The notes: generated by a model not told the origin, from the sequence alone. A stretch of 64,000 nucleotides of DNA from Chamaelirium japonicum (GCA_947650365.1 CANTAL010000023.1:1495501-1559500), one strand, 5' to 3'; shown: positions 49,691 through 64,000, counted from the stretch's first letter. Translations and numbers: made by a program.

Positions 49691-52600
49691 AATCTATTTG
49701 AATGGGTCGTACGAATGAATATGAATGAATTAGAATGGATCGTTTGAGTGAATGCGAATGGATCGTGCGAATGAATTAGAATGGATTGTACGAATGAATT
49801 AGAATGGATCGTATGAATCAATTAGAATGGATACATTCGTGTGAATCCATTCTATTTCATTCGTACGATCCATTCTAATTCATTCGCACTATCCATTCTA
49901 ATTCATTCATACGATCCATTCTAATTCATTCGTACGATCCATTCTAATTCATTCGTACGATCCATTCTAATTCATTCGCACAATCTATTCTAATTCATTC
50001 GTACGATCCATTCTAATTCAATCACACGATCGATACGAGGAAATTAGAATGGATCGTACGAATGAATTAGAATGGATCGTATGAATGAATTAGAATGGAT
50101 CGTACGAATGAATTAGAATGGATTGAATTAGAATGAATCGTACGAATGAATTAGAATGAATCATACCGTACGAATGAATTAGAATGGATCATACGAAGGG
50201 ATTAGAATGGATCGTACGAATGAATTAGAATGGATCGTACGTACGAATGAATTAGAATGGATTGTATGAATGAATTAGAATAGATCGTACGAATGAATTA
50301 GAATGGATCGTACGAAATGTATCCATTCTAATTCATTCGTACGATCCATTCTAATTCATTCGTATGATCCATTCTTACTCATTCGTACGATCCAATCTAA
50401 TTCATTCATACGATCCATTCTAATTCATTCGTACGTTCCATTCTAATTCATTAGCACGATCAATGCTAATTCATTCGTACGATCCATTCTAATTCATTCG
50501 TACGATCCATTCTAATTCCTTCGTATGATCCATTCTAATTCATTCGTACGGTATGATTCATTCTAATTCATTCGTACGATTCATTCTAATTCAATCCATT
50601 CTAATTCATTCGTACGATTCATTCATACGATCAATTCTTACTCATTCGTACGATCCATTCTAATTCATTCGCACGATCCATTCTAATTCATCCCTACGAT
50701 CCATTCTATTTCATTCGTAGGATCCATTCTTACTCATTCGTACGATCCATTCTAATTCATTCGCACGAATGTATCCATTCTAATTCATTCGTACGATCCA
50801 TTCTAATTCCTTCGTACAAACCATTCTAATTCCTGCGTACGATCCATTCTAATTCCTTTGTACGACCCATTATATTTCATTCGTATGATCCATTCTAATT
50901 CCTTTGTACGATCCAGTCTAATTCATGCCCATGAATGTATCCATTCTAATTCATTTGCACGAATGTATCCATTCTAATTCATTCGTACGATCAATTCTAA
51001 TTCATTCGTACGTTCCATTCTAATTCATTCGTAAGATCCATTCTAATTCATTCATACGATCTATTCTAATTCATTCATATAATCCATTCTAATTCCTTCG
51101 TACGATCCATTCTAATTCATTCGTACGATCCATTCTAATTCATTCGTACTATCCATTCTTACTCATTCGTACGAAGGAATTAGAATGGATCATACGAAGG
51201 AATTAGAATTGATAGTACGAATGAATTAGAATGGATACCTTCGTGCAAATGAATTAGAATGGATCGTACGAATGTGTAAGAATGGATCGTACGAATGAAA
51301 TAGAATGGATCGTATGAATGAATTAGAATGGATCGTGCGAATGAATTAGAATGGATCGTACGAATGAATTAGAATAGATTGTGCGAATGAATTAGAATGG
51401 ATCGTACGAATGAATTAGAATGGATCGTACGAATGAATTAGAATGGATCGTACGAATGAATTAGAATGGATCGTGCGAATGAATTAGAATGGATCGTACG
51501 AATGAAATAGAATGGATTCGCACGAATGTATCCATTCTAATTCATTCGTACGATCCATTCTAATTCATTCGTACAATCCATTCTAATTCATTCGCACGAT
51601 CCATTCGCATTCACTCAAACGATCCATTCTAATTCATTCATATGATCCATTCTAATTCATTCGTGCGAATCCATTCTATTTCATTCGTACGATCCATTCT
51701 AATTCATTCGCACGATCAATTCTAATTCATTCATACGATCCATTCTAATTCATTTGTACAAATGTATCCATTCTAATTCATTCGTACGATCTATTCTAAT
51801 TCATTCGTACGATCCATTCTAATTCATTAATACGATCCAATCGCATTCACTCAAACGATCCATTCTAATTCCTTCATACGATCCATTCTAATTCCTTCGT
51901 ACAATCCATTCTAATTCATTCCCATGAATGTATCCATTCTAATTCATTCGCACGATCCATTCTAATTCATTCGCACGATCCATTCTAATTCATTCATACG
52001 ATCCATTCTAATTCATTCGTACGATCCATTCTAATTCATTCGCACGATCCATTCTAATTCATTCGCACGAATGTATCCATTCTAATTCATTCGTATGATC
52101 CATTCTAATTCATTCACACGATCCATTCTAATTCATTCATACAATCCATTCTATTTCTTTTGCACGAATGTATCCATTCTAATTCATTCGTACGATCCAT
52201 TCTATTTCATTCGTACGATCCATTCTAATTCATTCGTACAATCCATTCTAATTGATTCGCACGATCTATTCGAATTCATTCGCACGAATGTATCCACTCT
52301 AATTCATTCATACGATCCATTCTAATTCCTTCGTACGATCCATTCTATTTCATTCGTATGATCCATTCTATTTCATTCATATAATCCATTCTAATTCATT
52401 CGCACGATCCATTCTAATTCATTCATACGATCCTTTCTAATTCATTCGTATGATCCATTCTAATTCATTCATACGATCCATTCTAATTCATACGAATTAG
52501 AATGGATCGTATGAGTGTGAATGAATTAGAATGGATCGTGCGAATGAATTAGAATGGATCGTATTAATGAATTAGAATGGATCGTGCGAATGAATTAGAA

Positions 52601-55600
52601 TGGATCGTATGAAATTCTAATTCATTCGCACGAATGTATCCATTCTAATTCATTAGTACGATCCATTCTAATTCATTCGCACAATCTATTCTAATTCATT
52701 CATACGATCCATTCTAATTTATTCGCATGATCCATTCTAATTCATTCATACGATCCATTCTTATTCATTCATATGATCCATTCTAATTCATTCGCACGAT
52801 CCATTCTTACTCATTCGTACGATCCATTCTAATTCATTCGCACGATCCATTCTAATTCATTAATATGATCCATTCTAATTCATTCGCACGATCCATTCTA
52901 ATTCATTCACACTCATACGATCCATTCTAATTCATTCGCACGAATGTATCCTTTCTAATTCATTCGTACGATCCATTCTAATTCATTCGCACAATCTATT
53001 CTAATTCATTCTTACGATCCATTCTAATTTATTCGCACGATCCATTCTAATTTATTCATACGATCCATTCTAATTCATTCATATGATCCATTCTAAATCA
53101 TTCGCACGATCCATTCTTACTCATTCGTACGATCCATTCTAATTCATTCGCACGATCCATTCTAATTCATTAATACGATCCATTCTAATTCATTCGTACG
53201 ATCCATTCTAATTCCTTCGTATGATCCATTCTAATTCTTTCGTACGGTATGATTCATTCTAATTCATTCGTACGATTAATTCTAATTCAATCCATTCTAA
53301 TTCATTCGTACGATCCATTCTAATTCATTCGTACGATCCATTCTAATTCATTCGTACGATTCATTCTAATTCAATCCATTCTAATTCATTCGTACGATCC
53401 ATTCTTACTCATTCGTACGATCCATTCTAATTCATTCGCACGAATGAATCTATTCTAATTCATTCGTATGATCCATTCTAATTCATTCATACGATCCATT
53501 CTAATTCATTCATATGATCCATTCTAATTAATTCGCACGATCCTTTCTTATTTATTGTGCGAATGAATTAGAATGGATCGTACGAATGAGTAAGAATGGA
53601 TCGTACGAATGAATTATAATGGATTGAATTAGAATGAATCGTACGAATGAATTAGAATGGATCGTACGAATGAATTAGAATGGATCGTACGAATGAATTA
53701 GAATGGATTTAATTAGAATAAATCGTACGAATGAATTAGAATGAATCATACGAATGAAACAAAATGGATCATAATCTAATTCATTCATACGATCCTTTCT
53801 AATTCATTCGCACAATCTATTCTAATTCATTCGTACGATCCATTCTAATTCATTCGCACGATCTATTCTAATTCATTCGTACGATCCATTCTAATTCATT
53901 CGCACGAATGTATCCATTCTAATTCATTCATACAATCTATTCTAATTCATTCGTACGATCCATTCTAATTCATTCGTATCATCCATTCTATTTCATTCGT
54001 ACGATCCATTCTTACTCATTCGTATGATCCATTCTAATTCATTCGCACGAATGTATCCATTCTAATTCATTCGTACGATCCATTCCAATTCATTCGTACG
54101 ATCCATTCTAATTCATTCGTCCGATCCATTCTAATTCATTCATACGATCCATTCTAATTCATTCATACAATCTATTCTAATTCTTTCACACGATCCATTC
54201 TAATTCATTCGTACGATCCATTCTAATTCACTCATACGATCCATTCTAATTCATTCGCACGAATGAGTCCATTCTAATTCATTCGTACAATCCATTCTAT
54301 TTCATTCGTACGATCCATTCTTACTCATTCGTAAGATCCATTCTAATTCATTGGCACGAATGTATCCGTTCTAATTCATTCGTACGATCCACTCTAATTC
54401 ATTTGTACGATCCATTCCAATTCATTCTAATTCTAATTCATTCGCACGAATGTATCCATTCTAATTCATTCGTACGATCCATTCTAATTCATTCGCACGA
54501 TCCATTCTAATTCATTCGCACGATCCATTCTAATTCATTTGCACGATCCATTCTAATTCATTCATACAATCCATTCTAATTCTTTTGCACGAATGTATCC
54601 ATTCTAATTCATTAGGAATGAGTAAGAATGGATTGTACGAATGAATTAGAATGGATACATTCGTGCGAATGAATTAGAATGGATCATACGAATGAGTAAG
54701 AATGGATCGTACGAATGAAATAGAATGGATTGTACGAATGAATTAGAATGGATCGTGCGAATGAATTAGAATAAATCGTACGAATGAATTAGAATGGATC
54801 GTACGAAGGAATTAGAATGGATCGTACGAATGAATTAGAATGGATCGTACGAATGAATTAGAATGGATCGAACGAATGAATTAGAATGGATACATTCGTG
54901 CAAAGGAATTAGAATGGATTGTATGAATGAATTAGAATGGATCGTGCGAATGAATTAGAATGGATCGTACGAATGAATTAGAATGGATACATTCGTGCGA
55001 AAGAATTAGAATTGATCGTATGAATGAATTATAATGGATCGTATGAATGAAATAGAATGTATCGTACGAATGAATTAGAATGGATCGTACGAAGGAATTA
55101 GAATGGATCGTACGAATGAATTCGAATGTATCCTTTCTAATTCATTCGTACGATCCATTCTAATTCCTTCGTACGATCCATTCTAATTCATTCGTACGAT
55201 CCATTCTAATTCATTCGCACGATCCATTCTAATTCATTCGTACGATCCATTCTATTTCATTCATACGATCCATTCTAATTCATTCATACGATCTATTCTA
55301 ATTCTTTCGCACGAATGTATACATTCTAATTCATTCGTACGATCCATTCTAATCCATTCGCACGATCCATTCTAATTCATTCATACAATCCATTCTAATT
55401 CTTTTGCACGAATGTATCCATTCTAATTCATTCGTTCGATCCAATCTAATTCATTCGTACGATCCATTCTAATTCATTCGCACGATCCATTCTAATTCAT
55501 GCATACGATCCAATGTAATTCATTCATACGACCCATTCTAATTCATTCGCACGAATGTATCCATTCTAATTCAATCGTACATGTATGAATGAATTAGAAT

Positions 55601-58600
55601 GGATCGTACGAATGAATTAGAGTTGATACATTCGTGCGAATGAATTAGAATGGATCGTACGAATGAATTAGATTGGATCGTACGAATGAATTAGAATGGA
55701 TACATTCGTGCAAAAGAATTAGAATGGATTGTATGAATGAATTAGAATGGATCGTGCGAATGAATTAGAATGGATACATTCGTGCGAATGAATTAGAATG
55801 GATCGTATGAATGAATTAGATTGGATCGTATAAATGAATTAGAATGGATCGTGCGAATGAATTAGAATGGATCGTACGAATGAATTAGAATGGATCGTAC
55901 GAATGAATTAGAATGGATCGTACGAATGAATTAGATTGGATCGTACGAATGAATTAGAATGGATCGTACGAAGGAATTAGAATGGATCGTATGAATGAAT
56001 TAGATTGGATCGTATTAATGAATTTGAATGGATCGTATGAATGAATTAGATTGGATCGTATGAATGAATTAGAATGGATCTTACGAATGAATTAGAATGG
56101 ATCGTACGAATAAAATAGAATGGATTGTATGAATGAATTAGAATAGATCGTGCGAATGAATTAGAATGGATCGTACGAATGAATTAGAATGGATCATATG
56201 AATGAATTAGAATGGATCGTATGTATGAATTAGAATGGATCGTGCGAATGAATTAGAATGGATCGTATGAATGAATTAAAGTAGATACATTCGTACGAAG
56301 GAATTAGAATTGATTGTATGAATGAATTAGAATGGATTGTATGAATGAATTAGAGTAGATACATTCGTACGAAGGAATTAGAATGGATCATACGAATGAA
56401 TTAGAATGGACTATATGAATGAATTAGAATGGATCGTACGAATGAATTACAATGGATACATTCGTGCGAATGAATTAGAATGGATTGTACGAATAAATTA
56501 GAATGGATCGTACGAATGAATTAGAATAGATTGTACGAATGAATTAGAATGGATCGTACGTCTAATTCATTCGTACGATCCATTCTAATTCATTCATACA
56601 ATCCATTCTACTTCTTTTGCACGAATGTATCCATTCTATTTCATTCATACGATCCATTCTAATTCCTTCGTACGATCCATTCTAATTCCTTCGTACGATC
56701 CATTCTAATTCATTCCCATGAATGTATCCATTCTAATCGATACGTACGATCCATTCTATTTCATTCGTATGATCCATTCTTACTTATTCGTACGATCCAA
56801 TCTATTTCATTCATACGATCCATTCTACGATCCATTCTAATTCATTCGTACGTTCCATTCTAATTCATTAGCACGATCAATGCTAATTCATTCGTACGAT
56901 CCAGTATAATTCATTCGTACAATCCATTCTATTTCATTCGTACGATCCATTCTTACTCATTCATATGATCCATTCTAATTCATTCGCACGAATGTATCCA
57001 TTCTAATTCATTCGTACAATCCATTCTTACTCATTCGTAATGAATTAGAATGGACACATTCGTGCAAAAGAATTAGAATGGATTGTATGAATGAATTAGA
57101 ATGGATCGTGCAAATGAATTAGAATGGATCGTGCGAATGAATTAGAATGGATCGTACGAATGAATTAGAATAGATTGTGCGAATGAATTAGAATGGATCG
57201 TACGAATGAATTAGAATGGATACATTCGTGCGAATGAATTAGAATGGATCGGACGAATGAATTAGAATGGATCGTACGAATGAATTAGAATGGATCAAAT
57301 GAATGAATTAGAATGGATCTAACAAATGAGTAAGAATGGATCGTACAAATGAAATAGAATGGATTGTACGAATGAATTAGAATGGATTCATTCGTGCGAA
57401 TGACTTAGAATGGATCGTACGAATGAATTAGAATGGATCATGTGAAAGAATTAGAATGGATTGTATGAATGAATTAGAATGGATCGTATGAATGAATTAG
57501 AATGGATCGGACGAATGAATTAGATTGGATCGTACGAATGAATTAGAATGGATACATTCGTGCGAATGAATTAGAATGGATCATACAAATGAGTAAGAAT
57601 GGATCGTACGAATGAAATAGAATGGATTGTACGAATGAATTAGAATGGATCGTACGAATGAATTAGAATAGATTGTATGAATGAATTAGAATGGATACAT
57701 TCGTGCGAATAAATTAGAATGAATCGTACGAATGAATTAGAATAGTTCGTGCGAATGAATTAGAATGGATCGTACGAATGAATTAGAATAGATTGTGCGA
57801 ATGAATTAGAATGGATCGTATGAATGAATTAGATTATGATCCATTTTATTTCATTCGTATGATCCATTCTAATTCCTTCGTACAATCTAATTCATTCATA
57901 TGATCCATTCTAATTCATTCGCACGAATGTATCCATTCAAATTCATTCGTACGATCCATTCTAATTCATTCGCACGATCCATTCTAATTCATTCGTACGA
58001 TCCATTCTAATTCATTTATACGATCCAATCTAATTCATTCATACAATCCATTCTAATTCATTTGCACGAATTTATCCATTCCAATTCATTCGTACGATCC
58101 ATTCTAATTCATTCGTACGATCCATTCTAATTCATTCGTACGATCTATTCTAATTCATTCGTACGATCCATTCTAATTCATTTGCACGATCCATTCTAAT
58201 TCATTCACACTCATACGATCCATTCTAATTCATTCGCACGAATGTATCCTTTCTAATTCATTCGTATGATCCATTCTAATTCATTCGCACAATCTATTCT
58301 AATTCATTCGAACGATCCATTCTAAGTCATTCGTACGATCCATTCTAATTCATTCGTACGATCCATTCTAATTCATTCGCACGATACATTCTATTTCATT
58401 CGTACGATCCATTCTAATTCATTCGCACGAATGTATCCATTCCAATTCATTCGTACGATCCATTCTAATTCATTCGCACGATCCATTCTAATTCATTCAT
58501 ACGATCCATTCTAATTCATTCATACGATCCATTTTAATTCATTCGAACGATCCATTCTAATTCATTCATACGATCCATTCTAATTCATTCGTACGATCCA

Positions 58601-58687
58601 TTCTAATTTCTTCGTATGATCTATTCTAATTCCTTCGTACGATCCATTCTAATTCCTTCGTACGATCCATTCAAATTCATTCGCACG
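49691..58687. repeat. 9-kb higher-order satellite unit A2 (8997 bp)
   Basis: Shares the A1 markers (TTAATACG at about 51835, TTTAATTAG near 53706, GAATAAATCG near 54772, CGTTCGATCCAATC near 55435). It is offset 18130-18176 bp from A1 (for example 31561 to 49691, 33942 to 52095, 37402 to 55578). Growth of the offset along the unit shows a few whole-unit gains. Its closest relative in the window is A1, not its neighbour B1. Confidence 0.9.
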
Positions 58688-61600
58688 AATCTATTTGAAT
58701 GGGTCGTACGAATGAATATGAATGAATTAGAATGGATCGTTTGAGTGAATGCGAATGGATTGTGCGAATGAATTAGAATGGATTGTACGAATGAATTAGA
58801 ATGGATCGTACGAATGAATTAGAATGGATACATTCGTGCGAATCCATTCAATTTCATTCGTACGATCCATTCTAATTCATTCGTACGATCCATTCTAATT
58901 CATTCGCACAATCTATTCTAATTCATTCGTACGATCCATTCTAATTCATTCGCACGATCGATACGAAGAAATTAGAATGGATCGTACAAATGAATTAGAA
59001 TGGATCGTATGAATGAATTAGAATGGATCGTACGAATGAATTAGAATGGATTGATTTAGAATAAATCGTATGAATGAATTAGAATGAATCATACCGTACG
59101 AATGAATTAGAATGGATCATACGAAGGGATTAGAATGGATCGTACGAATGAATTAGAATGGATCGTACGTACGAATGAATTAGAATGGATTGCATGAATG
59201 AATTAGAATAGATCGTACGAATGAATTAGAATGGATCGTACGAAATGTATCCATTCTAATTCATTCGTACGATCCATTCTAATTCATTCGTATGATCCAT
59301 TCTTACTCATTCGTACGATCCAATCTAATTCATTCATACGATCCATAATAATTCATTCGTACGTTCCATTCCAATTCATTAGCACGATCAATGCTAATTC
59401 ATTCGTACGATCCATTCTAATTCATTCGTACGATCCATTCTAATTCATTCGTACGATCCATTCTAATTCCTTCGTATGATCCATTCTAATTCATTCGTAC
59501 GGTATGATTCATTCTAATTCATTCGTACGATTCATTCTAATTCAATCCATTCTAATTCATTCGTACGATTCATTCATACGATCCATTCTTACTCATTCGT
59601 ACGATCCATTCTAATTCATTCGCACGATCCATTCTAATTCATCCGTACGATCCATTCTATTTCATTCGTAGGATCCATTCTTACTCATTCGTACGATCCA
59701 TTCTAATTCATTCGCACGAATGTATCCATTCTAATTCATTCGTACGATCCATTCTAATTCCTTCGTACAAACCATTCTAATTCCTGTGTACGATCCATTC
59801 TAATTCCTTTGTACGACCCATTATATTTCATTCGTATGATCCATTCTAATTCCTTTGTACGATCCAGTCTAATTCATGCCCACGAATGTATCCATTCTAA
59901 TTCATTTGCACGAATGTATCCATTCTAATTCATTCGTACGATCCATTCTAATTCATTCGTACGTTCCATTCTAATTCATTCGTAAGATCCATTCTAATTC
60001 ATTCATACGATCTATTCTAATTCATTCATACAATCCATTCTAATTCCTTCGTACGATCCATTCTAATTCATTCGTACGATCCATTCTAATTCATTCGTAC
60101 TATCCATTCTTACTCATTCGTACGAAGGAATTAGAATGGATCGTACGAAGGAATTAGAATGGATAGTACGAATGTATTAGAATGGATACCTTCGTGCAAA
60201 TGAATTAGAATGGATCGTACGAATGAGTAAGAATGGATCGTACGAATGAAATAGATTGGATCGTATGAATGAATTAGAATGGATCGTGTGAATGAATTAG
60301 AATGGATCGTACGAATGAATTAGAATAGATTGTGCGAATGAATTAGAATGGATCGTACGAATGAATTAGAATGGATCGTACGAATGAATTAGAATGGATC
60401 GTACGAATGAATTAGAATGGATCGTGCGAATGAATTAGAATGGATCGTACGAATGAAATAGAATGGATTCGCACGAATGTATCCATTCTAATTCATTCGT
60501 ACGATCCATTCTAATTCATTCGTACAATCCATTCTAATTCATTCGCACGATCCATTCACATTCACTCAAACGATCCATTCTAATTCATTCATATAATCCA
60601 TTCTAATTCATTCGTGCGAATCCATTCTATTTCATTCGTACGATCCATTCTAATTCATTCGCACGATCAATTCTAATTCATTCATACGATCCATTCTAAT
60701 TCATTTGCACGAATGTATCCATTCTAATTCATTCGTACGATCTATTCTAATTCATTCGTACGATCCATTCTAATTCATTATTACGATCCAATCGCATTCA
60801 CTCAAACGATCCATTCTAATTCCTTCGTACGATCCATTCTAATTCCTTCGTACGATCCATTCTAATTCCTTCGTACGATCCATTCTAATTCATTCCCATG
60901 AATGTATCCATTCTAATTCATTCGCACGAGCCATTCTAATTCATTCGCACGATCCATTCTAATTCATTCATACGATCCATTCTAATTCATTCGTACGATC
61001 CATTCTAATTCATTCGCATGATCCATTCTAATTCATTCGCACGAATGTTTCCATTGTAATTCATTCGTATGATCCATTCTAATTCATTTACACGATCCAT
61101 TCTAATTCATTCATACAATCCATTCTATTTCTTTTGCACGAATGTATCCATTCTAATTCATTCGTACGATCCATTCTATTTCATTCGTACGATCCATTCT
61201 AATTCATTCGTACAATCCATTCTAATTCCTTCGCACGATCTATTCGAATTCATTCGCACGAATGTATCCACTCTAATTCATTCATACGATCCATTCTAAT
61301 TCCTTCGTACGATCCATTCTATTTCATTCGTATGATCCATTCTATTTCATTCATATAATCCATTCTAATTCATTCGCACGATCCATTCTAATTCATTCAT
61401 ACGATCCATTCTAATTCATTCGTATGATCCATTCTAATTCATTCATACGATCCATTCTAATTCATACGAATTAGAATGGATCATATGAGTGTGAATGAAT
61501 TAGAATGGATCGTGCGAATGAATTAGAATGGATCGTATTAATGAATTAGAATGGATCATGCGAATGAATTAGAATGGATCGTACGAAATTCTAATTCATT

Positions 61601-64000
61601 CGCACGAATGTATCCATTCTAATTCATTCGTACGATCCATTCTAATTCATTCGCACAATCTATTCTAATTCATTCATACGATCCATTCTAATTTATTCGC
61701 ACGTTCCATTCTAATTCATTCATACGATCCATTCTTATTCATTCATATGATCCATTCTAATTCATTCGCACGATCCATTCTTACTCATTCGTACGATCCA
61801 TTCTAATTCATTCGCACGATCCATTCTAATTCATTAATATGATCCATTCTAATTCATTCGCACGATCCATTCTAATTCATTCACACTCATACGATCCATT
61901 CTAATTCATTCGCACGAATGTATCCTTTCTAATTCATTCGTACGATCCATTCTAATTCATTCGCACAATCTATTCTAATTCATTCTTACGATCCATTCTA
62001 ATTTATTCACACGATCCATTCTAATTCATTCATATGATCCATTCTAATTCATTCGCACGATCCATTCTTACTCATTCGTACGATCCATTCTTATTCATTC
62101 GCACGATCCATTCTAATTCATTAATACGATCCATTCTAATTCATTCGTACGATCCATTCTAATTCCTTCGTATGATCCATTCTAATTCATTCGTACGGTA
62201 TGATTCATTCTAATTCATTCGTACGATTCATTCTAATTCAATCCATTCTAATTCATTCGTACGATCCATTCTAATTCATTCGTACGATCCATTCTAATTC
62301 ATTCGTACGATTCATTCTAATTCAATCCATTCTAATTCATTCGTACGATCCATTCTTACTCATTCGTACGATCCATTCTAATTCATTCGCACGAATGAAT
62401 CCATTCTAATTCATTCGTATGATCCATTCTAATTCATTCATACGATCCATTCTAATTCATTCATATGATCCATTCTAATTCATTCGCACGATCCTTTCTT
62501 ATTTATTGTGCGAATGAATTAGAATGGATCGTATGAATGAGTAAGAATGGATCGTACGAATGAATTATAATGGATTGAATTAGAATGAATCGTACGAATG
62601 AATTAGAATGGATCATACGAATGAATTAGAATGGATCGTACGAATGAATTAGAATGGATTGAATTAGAATGAATCGTACGAATGAATTAGAATGAATCAT
62701 ACGAATGAAATAAAATGGATCATAATCTAATTCATTCATACGATCCATTCTAATTCATTCGCACAATCTATTCTAATTCATTCGTACGATCCATTCTAAT
62801 TCATTCGCACGATCTATTCTAATTCATTCGTACGATCCATTCTAATTCATTCGCACGAATGTATCCATTGTAATTCATTCATACAATCTATTCTAATTCA
62901 TTCGTACGATCCATTCTAATTCATTCGTACAATCCATTCTATTTCATTCGTACGATCCATTCTTACTCATTCGTATGATCCATTCTAATTCATTCGCACG
63001 ACTGTATCCATTCTAATTCATTCGTACGATCCATTCTAATTCATTCGTACGATCCATTCTAATTCATTCGTCCGATCCATTCTAATTCATTCATACGATC
63101 CATGCTAATTCATTCATACAATCCATTCTAATTCTTTCACACGATCCATTCTAATTCATTCGTACGATCCATTCTAATTCATTCGTACGATCCATTCTAA
63201 TTCATTCGCATGAATGAATCCATTCTAATTCATTCGTACAATCCATTCTATTTCATTCGTACGATCCATTCTTACTCATTCGTAAGATCCATTCTAATTC
63301 ATTGGCACGAATGTATCCATTCTAATTCACTCGTACGATCCACTCTAATTCATTTGTACGATCCATTCCAATTCATTCTAATTCTAATTCATTCGCACGA
63401 ATGTATCCATTCTAATTCATTCCCACAATCTATTCTAATTCATTCGTACGATCCATTCTAATTCATTCGCACGATCCATTCTAATTCATTTGCACGATCC
63501 ATTCTAATTCATTCATACAATCCATTCTAATTCTTTTGCACGAATGTATCCATTCTAATTCATTACGAATGAGTAAGAATGGATTGTACGAATGAATTAG
63601 AATGGATACATTCGTGCGAATGAATTAGAATGGATCATACGAATGAGTAAGAATGGATCGTACGAATGAAATAGAATGGATTGTACGAATCAATTAGAAT
63701 GGATCGTGCGAATGAATTAGACTGGATCGTACGAATGAATTAGAATGGATCGTACGAAGGAATTAGAATGGATCGTACGAATGAATTAGAATGGATCGTA
63801 CGAATGAATTAGAATGGATACATTCGTGCAAAGGAATTAGAATGGATTGTATGAATTAATTAGAATGGATCGTGCGAATGAATTAGAATGGATCGTACGA
63901 ATGAATTAGAATGGATACATTCGTGCGAAAGAATTAGAATAGATCGTATGAATGAATTAGAATGGATCGTATGAATGAAATAGAATTGATCGTACGAATG
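58688..64000. repeat. 9-kb higher-order satellite unit B2 (cut by the window end)
   Basis: Carries the B1 markers. The offset to B1 is 18176 bp at the start junction (within a base), at the 42893/61069 open frame and at the 45034/63210 frame, so about 4.8 kb aligns with no net indel. Near the window end the offset becomes 18153: one 23-bp unit present in B1 (about 45625-45665) is missing here. The unit continues beyond the window. Confidence 0.9.

Larger units (their letters stand above)
31006..64000. repeat. 23-bp satellite, right block
   Basis: The same 23-bp unit and the same classes of variants as the left block, again in alternating orientation, but organised into long near-identical units. 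No gene, RNA gene or foreign insertion is visible. Open frames of 65-93 codons (for example 33942-34172, 42842-43123, 52095-52325 and 61069-61299) recur at equivalent positions of successive units and are products of the 23-bp periodicity. Confidence 0.95.

Noticed and set aside
1-64000. Human satellite II/III-like GGAAT repeat
   Set aside because: The R strand reads AGAATGGATCG, which shares GAATGG, but the period is 23 bp with fixed GATC and GTAC parts, not a (GGAAT)n array; the embedded retrotransposon is plant-like.
1-64000. Telomeric repeat
   Set aside because: No TTTAGGG or TTAGGG runs; unit length and composition differ.

Overview
The window looks like a heterochromatic block from a plant nuclear genome. 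It has two components. About 58 kb is an AT-rich satellite built from a 23-bp unit that begins GATCCATTC and ends TTCGTAC. The other 5.7 kb is a GC-rich LTR retrotransposon (25300-31000) inserted into that satellite. The plant assignment rests on the Gag of the element, which resembles the Retrotrans_gag family (PF03732) of plant Ty3/gypsy Tat-like elements, and on its organisation (LTRs plus gag, no pol). I do not recognise the satellite and cannot name the species. No host gene, tRNA, rRNA, CRISPR array or bacterial feature is visible.

Left satellite (1-25299). The 23-bp unit runs in both orientations, switching strand every 0.1-5 kb. Below, F means the + strand reads GATCCATTC, and R means it reads GAATGGATC. 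The switches are not random: the same junction sequences recur. Larger modules lie on top of this: a ~4.1-kb module at ~5290-9450 and ~11310-15450, with a third partial copy at ~18598-21298; a large inverted repeat with ~2.5-kb arms centred near 15.57 kb; a smaller one centred near 3.7 kb; a 963-bp direct repeat near 17.3/18.2 kb; and three head-to-tail copies of a ~1.25-1.4-kb unit at 21.3-24.9 kb.

Retrotransposon (25300-31000, minus strand). It is complete at both ends: a 5-bp target duplication CGATC on each side, LTRs of 1203 and 1237 bp that differ by five substitutions and one ~34-bp tandem-copy change, a primer-binding-site-like sequence beside the 5' LTR, and a polypurine tract beside the 3' LTR. 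The 3.26-kb interior holds one recognisable gene, gag, whose frame carries two in-frame stop codons and leaves an intact 274-codon part. Behind it lie three unrelated tandem arrays (78, 74-76 and ~147 bp). Protease, reverse transcriptase, RNase H and integrase are absent, so the element must be non-autonomous, of the TR-GAG or LARD kind, and any movement would have needed proteins from an autonomous relative.

Right satellite (31006-64000). After ~290 bp of left-type satellite the array becomes very regular: four successive ~9-kb units (31561-40511, 40512-49690, 49691-58687, 58688 to the window end). Diagnostic variants alternate A-B-A-B, so the real repeat is an ~18.15-kb dimer. The A/B dimers align over their whole visible length with few indels, mostly of whole 23-bp units, which points to recent amplification of a very long segment. 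The short reading frames seen throughout the satellite are by-products of the 23-bp periodicity and are not treated as genes.
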